This document shows positions 15,522 to 22,616 of a stretch of DNA of 33,523 nucleotides, one piece after another (within the stretch, counting starts at the first letter, position 1; each line of letters starts with the position of its first letter). A model generated the notes under the pieces. The model worked only from the letters and a program-made list of their open reading frames with translations. It had not been told where the DNA came from and made no database searches. Location: the NCBI GenBank assembly GCA_903789415.1, contig CAIFEG010000003.1, forward strand, positions 1 to 33,523, written 5' to 3'. The DNA is from an uncultured Eggerthellaceae bacterium. GTDB lineage: Bacteria > Actinomycetota > Coriobacteriia > Coriobacteriales > Eggerthellaceae. Both the position numbers and the translations under genes were made by a program.

Positions 15522-16781
15522 CTAGAACATTCTCATCTGAAGATCGCTGCCAATGACCTGATGATATTTAGTAAACATCGATTCAGGCTTGTTCGCTTGC
15601 CACGAAGGCTTTTCCATGGGCAAGTGGATTTCTTTCTTGGTTAAGATATCGGAAAGCGGCACATCCTCATGAACCGATAGCGCATCTTTCGGGCATACTT
15701 GCTCGCACGCGCGGCATTGCAGACATTTATAGGGAGTGTGAGAAACACCCCATTGCTGATCCTCGTCCACACGAGAAAGCGCTCCTGTCGGACAGAACAC
15801 CGTGCACATGCGACAACCAACACACAAGGACGTGTCTATGGTGACTCTACCAAACACCCGTGAAGAAACCGGTGCATCGGGAAGAGGATGGGGGCCTTCT
15901 GATGTTTTCACAATGTGTCTTAAGTAATTCAGCAATCGTACGCGCCGCATGGGCAAATGATGACTTAAGGTGCCGTGCGAATTCACTTTTTTCAGATATG
16001 CATTGTGCGTATTGTCTGCATTCTCACTTTCTGAATCTTCATCATCACACACGGATTCTTTGTCAAGTGCATCGTCATGCTCTAATACGGAAGTTTGAGA
16101 AATCGCTTCAGATTCCGCGCCGATCTGCGCTTGGACCTCCAACGATACGTCTGTCATTCCGTCAAACGTAACAATTTTCATATGAGATCTGCATGCTGAA
16201 AGAAGCGAACGTGCGCTCTCCACCACCTGCTCGCACATTTTTTCGCCTTGCGCATACACACAGGTCTTGCATGGTCCTTTCACCAGGCGCAGCTCTCTTG
16301 ATCCGTATGCGGCACACGCAACAATCAGTGATTCATCGACGCGCCCCAAGCACGGCGTGCTACGCACCTTGTGCTCAATTTCTTTTTGGATTTCTTCTTC
16401 TGCTTCTTGCGGATGCTGTTCATGCGTCCTATGTACATGCGCCTCGATTGCTTTGTCGCATGCAATGACCGGATGGCCTTTTGTGGCCACAATTGAGCGC
16501 TTCAACGCCGCAACAATTTCTTTATCATCAGGAGAGATGATATCAATTGCCTCGCTTGGGCACGCCGTCGCACACGTGCCACACCCGATGCATTTATCCA
16601 CATCACACGCTATTCCTTCATCGGTCATATGAAGTGCACCCGATGCGCAAGATTCAATACAGCGTTGGCATAACGCATTGCGATTGCGAACCGAAATGCA
16701 ACGCTCAGGATAGACGGCAAGGTGCTGTTTATTCATGGTAGTAAGGGTAGAAACCATGCTGTCATTAAGAGTCACGATCAT
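15522..16781 (-). CDS. Four-cluster ferredoxin-type protein with MvhD-like central region
   Basis: This 419-residue cytoplasmic iron-sulfur protein would carry electrons. Two N-terminal 4Fe-4S motifs involve Cys28/38/41/45 and Cys64/67/70/74. Two C-terminal motifs involve Cys320/323/326/330 and Cys353/356/359/363. The middle (about residues 140-200) has a CLGRVDESLIVACAAYGS stretch followed by PCKTC and further cysteines. This recalls the MvhD subunit that links hydrogenases to heterodisulfide reductase. A very acidic linker (about 215-265) follows. The start at 16781 overlaps the napH-like stop as ATGA. The frame stays open to 16952, but those residues lie inside the upstream gene. Function is probably electron delivery to or from the NapGH-like proteins, and the partner is unknown. 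Confidence 0.75.
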   Translation of the reverse strand: MIVTLNDSMVSTLTTMNKQHLAVYPERCISVRNRNALCQRCIESCASGALHMTDEGIACDVDKCIGCGTCATACPSEAIDIISPDDKEIVAALKRSIVATKGHPVIACDKAIEAHVHRTHEQHPQEAEEEIQKEIEHKVRSTPCLGRVDESLIVACAAYGSRELRLVKGPCKTCVYAQGEKMCEQVVESARSLLSACRSHMKIVTFDGMTDVSLEVQAQIGAESEAISQTSVLEHDDALDKESVCDDEDSESENADNTHNAYLKKVNSHGTLSHHLPMRRVRLLNYLRHIVKTSEGPHPLPDAPVSSRVFGRVTIDTSLCVGCRMCTVFCPTGALSRVDEDQQWGVSHTPYKCLQCRACEQVCPKDALSVHEDVPLSDILTKKEIHLPMEKPSWQANKPESMFTKYHQVIGSDLQMRMF

Positions 16782-17704
16782 TCGCCTTCTTTGGTACCGG
16801 ACAAGATTGTTGGGGAACTTTCTTGTTCTGTGAATATCGGTTTTCCGGAATTTGAGGCAGCGCCTTGAGAAGCTTCTTTCTTCTTGGGAAGGAACGGGAA
16901 TGTGATTGCACTTGCCGGACACACCTCGGCACATGCGCGGCACTTCGTGCATTCGCTCAACGTGGCGTGACTTTTTGTAATGTCATGCAAATTAATGTCC
17001 ACATGGCACGCACGTTGGCATGCACCACACTTAATTCCTTTGGCAGTTTCCAGGCAGGACGACTCGTCAACGGTGGGAAGAAGCGTCTTGTTGCCCGCGC
17101 TAAAAAGCGAATAGAGCGCGCCAAGCGGGCATAATCGATTGCACCAATGAGGCAGAAGCACTACTTCAGCGATGAGCACTCCCAAAAATAAAATGATGGT
17201 CCACGTGGTTTCTCCGAATACGAAAAGCCGCATGACCAGCAAGACCAGTGCAAACGTAATGCCGATGGGACACATCAGACAAAAAACGGGAAAACCCAAG
17301 ATCAATGTAGAGCCTATGGCTGCCAAAAGTATGGCGTAGCGTGTGTCAAAACGCAGGGTGCGTGCGCGTTTGAGAACGGGAGCGCGATCAATCGGACGCT
17401 GACGTTGTTTCCTCCCTTTCGGATTCGTCATAAAATGCACCGGACAAAGCCAACTACAAAAAACGCGACCAAGTAAAAGACAGATGGCCAGCACCACAAT
17501 CACGCTAATGAGCGCCTGTGGAATCGCAGTTCGCTGCGCAATCATAGAAAGAATGGCACCGAGTGGGCAGGCAAGCGTGATGGTATCCCATCCCACCGCG
17601 CATACATTGCCAATTCCGCCGCGCGTGAAAAAGCCAATCGCACAAATAGCAACGAAAGCAAGCATCACAAGAAAGCGTGCACGTGTTGATTTTAATTTTC
17701 TCAT
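16778..17704 (-). CDS. NapH-like membrane quinol-linked ferredoxin protein
   Basis: This 308-residue membrane protein of the NapH/YccM type passes electrons between the quinone pool and iron-sulfur partners. About five hydrophobic helices occupy residues 10-220. Between them are the conserved paired cysteine motifs of the family: FCSWLCPVHF, FCLMCPIGI and WCNRLCPLGAL. The C-terminal cytoplasmic part has two ferredoxin motifs, CGACQRACHVD and CTKCRACAEVCP. A GGAGGTG ribosome binding site lies inside the end of the preceding napG-like gene, 3 bp away, and its own stop overlaps the next gene. No napA or napB is present, so NapH here probably serves the molybdoenzyme encoded nearby or another terminal reductase. 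Confidence 0.85.
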   Translation of the reverse strand: MRKLKSTRARFLVMLAFVAICAIGFFTRGGIGNVCAVGWDTITLACPLGAILSMIAQRTAIPQALISVIVVLAICLLLGRVFCSWLCPVHFMTNPKGRKQRQRPIDRAPVLKRARTLRFDTRYAILLAAIGSTLILGFPVFCLMCPIGITFALVLLVMRLFVFGETTWTIILFLGVLIAEVVLLPHWCNRLCPLGALYSLFSAGNKTLLPTVDESSCLETAKGIKCGACQRACHVDINLHDITKSHATLSECTKCRACAEVCPASAITFPFLPKKKEASQGAASNSGKPIFTEQESSPTILSGTKEGE

Positions 17705-17707
17705 GTC

Positions 17708-18364
17708 TTATCGCACCTCCAGCGGGTGAACGGTAATGGCGCGATCGGTCTCCCCTTCGGTGATAATGCCCGTTCGCAGCGAAATACATGAATATTCACA
17801 TGCACCGCATCCGTTACAAATTGTCTCGTCGACAACGGGAATATGATCCTCATCTAAGGAAAGTGCACCATAGGGACACGCATCGACACATGAGTGACAG
17901 CCTGTTCCTCGTACGGCCAGGCACCATTCGGGCACCAAGCGGGCGACGCCGATCACCGTGTTTTGCGGCGTAATGTTGTCTCCGTGAAGTGCCAAGGTTG
18001 GACACGCCGCTATGCAGCGCGGACCACCTTCCACGTCTTCGCAGAAGTTGCACCATCCCGCTTTAAAATCCATGCGTGGCGTGCGCATACACATGATTCC
18101 ATCTTCGAGATGCGCAGGTGCAATGGCGTTTTGTGGGCATACTTCACGACATTTTTCGCAATGAATACACGCGCTCAAAAGATGCGTTTCGTCTTGACCT
18201 CCCGGGGGTCGATTGAGTGCGGAGCGAGGCGCAAAGGTAGCGCCACAGCCTAAGGCAAGAACGGCGCATGATCCCACAATGCCAAGGGTAAATTCCCTGC
18301 GGCTTATTGAAGGAGATCCTTTTCCCTGATGATTTGTATCATCGTGCGTTTTCTTATCCATCAT
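17708..18364 (-). CDS. NapG-like Tat-exported ferredoxin
   Basis: This 218-residue protein has a twin-arginine signal (SRREF at 21-25 followed by a hydrophobic stretch) and four 4Fe-4S motifs. The clusters begin at CIHCEKCREVCP (66-77), CNFCEDVEGGPRCIAACP (105-122), CLAVRGTGCHSCVDACP (148-164) and CNGCGACEYSC (183-193). The order and unusual insertions match NapG. It would act outside the membrane as an electron carrier with the NapH-like protein, whose gene starts 3 bp downstream. AAAGGAG lies 5 bases before the start and overlaps the torD stop. Physiological partners are not clear because no periplasmic nitrate reductase genes are in the window. Confidence 0.87.
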   Translation of the reverse strand: MMDKKTHDDTNHQGKGSPSISRREFTLGIVGSCAVLALGCGATFAPRSALNRPPGGQDETHLLSACIHCEKCREVCPQNAIAPAHLEDGIMCMRTPRMDFKAGWCNFCEDVEGGPRCIAACPTLALHGDNITPQNTVIGVARLVPEWCLAVRGTGCHSCVDACPYGALSLDEDHIPVVDETICNGCGACEYSCISLRTGIITEGETDRAITVHPLEVR

Positions 18365-18375
18365 GGATGCTCCTT

Positions 18376-19185
18376 TTATCCCTTTACTGCGGGAGCTTCT
18401 TGAGCCGTTTGCGTAGCCTTCGCAGAAGCGGTTTCTTCATCGGAAGGAGCTTGATTTGCGTTCACATCTTCCAGAGCACTTTCACGGGCATCATCTGAAG
18501 GATCATCCACGTCGTTATCCTCTAGAAGTTCATTTAAGAACTCCAAGTCATTTTCGAGGAAGCCCGAAGTGAGCAGCCCAACGCCGCGATAGAAATCAGT
18601 AAGCGCAAATTTTTTGATATCATCTGCCATCATGGGATACCAGCTGCAAAGATGATCCTGCAAGAAATTTCGTTGCTTCATAAGATACGAAAGGCACGTT
18701 TCGGTGTCTCCTTTTTCATATGCGTTTAAGGCACGCTCACCGATGATCTGCTCATATTCAAGCTCAAGAGAAATATGATCCTCTCCCTCGCCCCATGATT
18801 CGGTCTTCTCAAGGCCCTCTGAGCGATAGATCACCAGCACTTCATCGCGTGCATCTTGCATCAAAAGACGGCGAGGGCTGGTATATACACTTTCGTAGGG
18901 ATACGCTGCAGAATATGCATCATTCCCCAGTCCAATAAAGGCATGCACGTAGTCCTTTGCTAAATCCTGCAACACACTTTCATTTCCACGAGAAAGATAC
19001 TGCCTGATGAGTTTGTATCCCTCGTCAACATCTTTATTTCCCGTTTCAGCCGGATACTTCATGGTCATAAGCGTGTCCAAGAAATCCTGATCGACTTCCA
19101 CACGAAAAAGCCGTGCAAGAAACTGATAGGTCGCTCTGCGTCCGCGCAACACCGAAGCAAAATCAATCGTATTGTTTTCAGCCAT
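18376..19185 (-). CDS. TorD/DmsD family molybdoenzyme chaperone
   Basis: This 269-residue, mostly helical protein is of the TorD family, cytoplasmic chaperones that hold a Tat-signal molybdoenzyme until cofactor is loaded. The family traits are a helical N-terminus (RRATYQFLARLF), an AYPYESVYTSPRRLLMQDARDEV stretch after an acidic helix, and a later DHISLELEYEQ... segment with an NFLQDHLCSW motif. The C-terminal 50 residues are acidic and low complexity, longer than usual. The frame has an ATG at 19194, but the ATG at 19185 keeps AGGAG at a usable distance (11 bases against 2). It is the clearest link between this operon and the reductase at 24395, which has a Tat signal. Confidence 0.85.
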   Translation of the reverse strand: MAENNTIDFASVLRGRRATYQFLARLFRVEVDQDFLDTLMTMKYPAETGNKDVDEGYKLIRQYLSRGNESVLQDLAKDYVHAFIGLGNDAYSAAYPYESVYTSPRRLLMQDARDEVLVIYRSEGLEKTESWGEGEDHISLELEYEQIIGERALNAYEKGDTETCLSYLMKQRNFLQDHLCSWYPMMADDIKKFALTDFYRGVGLLTSGFLENDLEFLNELLEDNDVDDPSDDARESALEDVNANQAPSDEETASAKATQTAQEAPAVKG

Positions 19186-19199
19186 TGTTATCATTTCTC

Positions 19200-20195
19200 C
19201 TACGCAAATACCTGTTTAAATGCTTTGGCACCATCGTCGGTAAGCTGCCACGTTCCTTGCCAGCGGGCCGCGTTACAACGCTCGAGCCGCCCCAAGAAAT
19301 ATGTGCAGAACCTGCGTGGTTCTTTTAACAGCGGGTCGGAATCAACAGCTTTGTTTAAATCTGCCACCGCACAACCGCCGTCGACATTCATAAGGTTGTA
19401 TATGCGCTCATAAATAGGCAGATATTGCTCTTCTTCGGTGATTACTTGAACAATAGGATCCGTGCCAATATTCTTATCAACGGCCTCTATGCCGGCAGCT
19501 GTTGCAATGAAGCGTTCTTTGGGAGCTTGCTCAATAACTTCAGCTTGTTCTTCAAAGACCGAAGAATCTATGGAAAGATCTTCCACATCAATTTGCTCTT
19601 CGCCTTCGATATCGGCTTCTACCTCTTCTTGCTCTTCAGGCATTTCATTTTCATCAACTTCGACGTCCCGCACTTCGGGATTCGTGCATTCGATGGCCCC
19701 TGCCTTTTCGAGCAGTTCGATGAGTCTGCTCGTCTCATATACGCTCCCGCCTTGGGGATATTCCGCATCTACGGACGCTTCAATTTCCGATGCCGTCTTT
19801 TCGCCCGACTGGCACGCTTGCACCACGGCGAGAATGCGATACTTCTGCCCTGCGATACCCTTCAACAGGTTTTCGATACGCTCAGACGCGGGGAGTTCAA
19901 CGGGTTCGGGAATAACGCTTTTATCAGCATCAGGAATGGGCATTTGATAATCATTTGGAGGCTCTTCCTTATTGTCTTCCTCGACAACGTCGGCATCTTC
20001 TAAAGGATCAAAGTCATCATCGAGCTGGAAGAGATCTTCGTCGTCGGCATAATCATCATCTGTGAGCGGATCTTCGCTGGCGAATTCGTTCTCACCGGTA
20101 CGTTGATCTTCGGTGGCAAATTGGTCCTCACCCGTACGTTGATCTTCATTAGCGCATTGGTCTTCGCTAGTAAACTGATTTTCTTCTTCGTTCAT
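19200..20195 (-). CDS. Acidic protein with winged-helix-like segments and hexapeptide repeats
   Basis: I do not recognise a named family for this 331-residue protein. Residues 9-44 are six tandem hexads with the pattern x-x-Glu-Asp-Gln-x, followed by a strongly acidic stretch to about residue 85. Two segments look like winged helices: about 105-180 (an ILAVVQACQSGEKTASEIE helix-turn-helix-like region ending AGAIEC) and the C-terminal 80 residues (ending in a WQLTDDGAKAFKQVF wing). Between them is another acidic linker. The start at 20195 has AAGGA 8 bases upstream and overlaps the preceding stop as ATGA. A location between the pseudo-helicase and torD suggests a role in maturation or regulation of the respiratory system. 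DNA or protein binding is inference. Confidence 0.6.
   Translation of the reverse strand: MNEEENQFTSEDQCANEDQRTGEDQFATEDQRTGENEFASEDPLTDDDYADDEDLFQLDDDFDPLEDADVVEEDNKEEPPNDYQMPIPDADKSVIPEPVELPASERIENLLKGIAGQKYRILAVVQACQSGEKTASEIEASVDAEYPQGGSVYETSRLIELLEKAGAIECTNPEVRDVEVDENEMPEEQEEVEADIEGEEQIDVEDLSIDSSVFEEQAEVIEQAPKERFIATAAGIEAVDKNIGTDPIVQVITEEEQYLPIYERIYNLMNVDGGCAVADLNKAVDSDPLLKEPRRFCTYFLGRLERCNAARWQGTWQLTDDGAKAFKQVFA
20064..20171. repeat. 18-bp-period repeat encoding acidic hexapeptides
   Basis: Six 18-bp units lie in frame in the 5' part of the acidic protein gene. A 36-bp super-unit is also visible: two copies share the core CGTACGTTGATCTTC on the plus strand. Each unit encodes x-x-Glu-Asp-Gln-x or a close variant. 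Confidence 0.8.
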
Positions 20196-21970
20196 TTTTG
20201 AGATCCTTCCCCGCCTCCGACGGCTAGATATTGGCATGGCACTACGCGTGCCATTTGTTTTTTGTTGTGTACATAAATGCGCGACACACGCATGTTCAGC
20301 GTCACGGCGTTTTCAATGCGATCGTGATCAAACAAGGTGCAATAGACGCGTTCACTCGCGCGCGAGAGAAGATCGCGATATAAACGTTCATCGCGTGCAC
20401 GCGCTTTGTTTTTGTGGTCGATCGTAAAGGAATCGCTTAATGCATCATTTTTTGGAATAAACCCACCGATCATGCCCGTAATGATTTCTGCTTTGCAGTA
20501 GAGCGCGTGGCACACATCGTATGGAGCAATCTGCACTCCTGTCCCGTGGACGCACGCGTGCTTTGGCAATGCATGTGTATATAACCGCTGAAGCGAAATT
20601 CCTGATGCGTCTTCATCTATATATGTTTGCTGCTTGTCGGTAAGCGAAATATCCGCGCGCGCAAACGCTTCAACAGCATCTTTGGCTGTTTTAGCTTGGG
20701 AGAGATCATCTCGCAGTGCATCGAGTTCATCTAAAGACGCATTGATTTTAGAGAACGCCTTGGTATCAGAGGGATTTGCGCGCATTTGTTTAAGCGCTTG
20801 GATAAGGCCACAATCATCGTGGTCACGCGAATACGCCAGGACTTCCAAAAATGGTTCAGAGCACATAAGCCAATCGCCGCAACCAATCCAGGTGCGGAGT
20901 GCGACAAGATCGTTTGGATCTTTCTGAAGTTTTGCGAATGCGGCGAGTTTTATCTTTCCGCATGTTTCCGTGTGGCGCGGATCACCATGCACCTTTTCAT
21001 CATTGGAAAGATAGGCATGTGGCATTCCCGCTTTGTCGAGCTGCTTCCCAATTTTATTTGCCCATATGCCATTGGGAACAGCGATAAGAATATCGTTTGC
21101 GTCTGTCCCTTGTTGCTGCTCAGAGTCCACAATGTCTTTGATACCCGCAAACTCTTCTACCGGTGTTGCAAATGAAATGGTCTTTTGTTTTGCGGAATGC
21201 TGCGGCGCGGCAATGGTAAATGTTTCTACGCTTGCCTGATCGGCCCACAACGTAAGTCCCTCATGAAATGGGTAATCTTCGTCGGGTGAAGTTTCTGCTT
21301 CGATGCAACCGAAAACCGTCATGGTATTGTGCGAAATCGTTTGCAGAAGCCGCTGAGAAGACTTGCTCATTGCTCCAAAATCGACCGCCACAATATACGA
21401 AGGTGCGCTTGCATCTGGCACAGCATCAAGGCCCTCGCAGGCGCGCAACGACGCTTCTTCAGGGACAACTGCCTTCCGAATGCGCAAATTTTCGGTGAAA
21501 ATGGCATAAACCTTTTTCTCTTCTTGGTTTACCAGCCAATAATCATCATCGGTGGCGCAGTCGGCCAGACTCTTAAAAAAGAATTTCATCATTTCGCGCA
21601 GGCGATGAGGAGCCACACCACAAACTTTCACGTCTTCCATTAAGACATCAAGTTCGTTGCCATCTAACACACGGCCCGAACGCCCTGTTGCGGCAATCAC
21701 CCGACTGTCATTGAGGATTTGTGTCGCGATATCACGTACCCAGTGCACCGAAGCATGTTCGTCATTTTGAAGCAGCAAGCCCAAGCGTGCCGCAGACCAC
21801 CGATCAGCGCAGACCACACACACCTGTTGCCCCGCTGCCTCATGAGTCTTGACGCACGAAACTACCGCATGCGCACAATCGGTCGCAGAATCATGCAGTA
21901 CACAAGCATTTTGTTGAGATGAAAAATATGAAGAAAGTTCCTCTACAGAAGGAACTGATTGAGCACTCAC
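20192..21970 (-). CDS. UvrD-like pseudo-helicase (Walker motifs lost)
   Basis: This 592-residue protein has the layout of a UvrD/AddB-type superfamily 1 helicase but not its catalytic residues. At the Walker A site (about 24-33) the usual GxGKT is replaced by HDSATDCAHA. The Walker B site (194-199, VAVDFG, then a SSQRLLQ helix) has Asp-Phe where Asp-Glu is needed. Near the C-terminus, IITGMIGGFIPKNDALS and ARDERLYRDLLSRASERVYC mimic UvrD motifs V and VI (ERRLFYVALTRA), again altered. I take a GTG start at 21970, preceded by GGAGG at 5 bases. The ATG at 21982 has no spaced ribosome binding site. It heads the accessory operon, so it may act as a scaffold or binding protein rather than a motor. 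The ancestry call is from motif pattern only. Confidence 0.6.
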   Translation of the reverse strand: MSAQSVPSVEELSSYFSSQQNACVLHDSATDCAHAVVSCVKTHEAAGQQVCVVCADRWSAARLGLLLQNDEHASVHWVRDIATQILNDSRVIAATGRSGRVLDGNELDVLMEDVKVCGVAPHRLREMMKFFFKSLADCATDDDYWLVNQEEKKVYAIFTENLRIRKAVVPEEASLRACEGLDAVPDASAPSYIVAVDFGAMSKSSQRLLQTISHNTMTVFGCIEAETSPDEDYPFHEGLTLWADQASVETFTIAAPQHSAKQKTISFATPVEEFAGIKDIVDSEQQQGTDANDILIAVPNGIWANKIGKQLDKAGMPHAYLSNDEKVHGDPRHTETCGKIKLAAFAKLQKDPNDLVALRTWIGCGDWLMCSEPFLEVLAYSRDHDDCGLIQALKQMRANPSDTKAFSKINASLDELDALRDDLSQAKTAKDAVEAFARADISLTDKQQTYIDEDASGISLQRLYTHALPKHACVHGTGVQIAPYDVCHALYCKAEIITGMIGGFIPKNDALSDSFTIDHKNKARARDERLYRDLLSRASERVYCTLFDHDRIENAVTLNMRVSRIYVHNKKQMARVVPCQYLAVGGGEGSQK

Positions 21971-22080
21971 GTTGACCTCCATCCTGTCTTTAGGATGGAG
22001 CCCCTGCCTGAAGCCCCCTAAGCTCCATACAAGTGCTATTACCTAGAAAGTATTACCCACAAAAAATGTGATGTCTACAA
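21971..22080. promoter_or_regulatory. Leader region with a 7-bp inverted repeat
   Basis: ATGGAGC (21995-22001) and GCTCCAT (22022-22028) form a perfect stem around 20 bases, just upstream of the pseudo-helicase gene. There is no T-run, so a terminator for the preceding regulator gene is unlikely. On the minus strand TTGTAG and TAATAC with a 19-bp gap could be a weak promoter for the accessory operon. Confidence 0.3.
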
Positions 22081-22611
22081 TCATTCCAAATTCGAATACA
22101 TAAGCCGTAAGGCTTGCTCTTTGCTGGACACCTGAAGCTTTTTATATGTCTCCCCCAGCATCTGAGCAACATGATCGCGTGAAATTCCCTGTTCAGAGCC
22201 TATTCTATCGATGCTATACCCCGACAGATATAAAACAAGGACGCCGATTTCTTCCGGGTCTAAACCCTTTTTTGCACCAACCTTACGGCACGCATATTTG
22301 AGATATGCATCTGGACCAGAAACGTCGGTGCGTATCGTTTCGCCGTAATGGCCGCGTACCTGTTTGATTTCATCGCGCGCAGCCTGCAAATCTTCAAGGA
22401 TTTGCACCGAGTGTTTCAGCAGCACATTCCCCTCTTTTGTCATGCGCACTCCCTGTTTGGTACGAACGAAAAGGTCACAGTCGAAGGTGCGTTCAAGCAC
22501 TGCAATGTGCTTGCTTAAGGTGGATTGCGTCATATGTAATTGACGTGCGGCTTCGGTGAAACTTTTGCAGTCAGCAAGAACTGAAAATTCGCGAAGATAT
22601 GAAACGTCCAT
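22081..22611 (-). CDS. Two-headed regulator: LysR-type HTH joined to a LuxR-type HTH
   Basis: This is a 176-residue cytoplasmic protein. Residues 1 to about 62 are a LysR-type winged HTH (YLREFSVLADCKSFTEAARQL, then TQSTLSKHIAVLERTFDCDLFVR, then MTKEG), followed by the linker helix usual in LysR dimers (to about 88). In place of the 200-residue LysR ligand domain, residues 117-176 form a LuxR/GerE-type HTH (LDPEEIGVLVLYLSGYSIDRIG, then ISRDHVAQMLGETYKKLQVSS). No ligand domain is left. The ATG at 22611 is preferred over 22620 because GAGGA is then 9 bases upstream. It overlaps the LuxR gene (ATGA region), and the pair probably controls the divergent reductase. Confidence 0.8.
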   Translation of the reverse strand: MDVSYLREFSVLADCKSFTEAARQLHMTQSTLSKHIAVLERTFDCDLFVRTKQGVRMTKEGNVLLKHSVQILEDLQAARDEIKQVRGHYGETIRTDVSGPDAYLKYACRKVGAKKGLDPEEIGVLVLYLSGYSIDRIGSEQGISRDHVAQMLGETYKKLQVSSKEQALRLMYSNLE

Positions 22612-22616
22612 GATGA

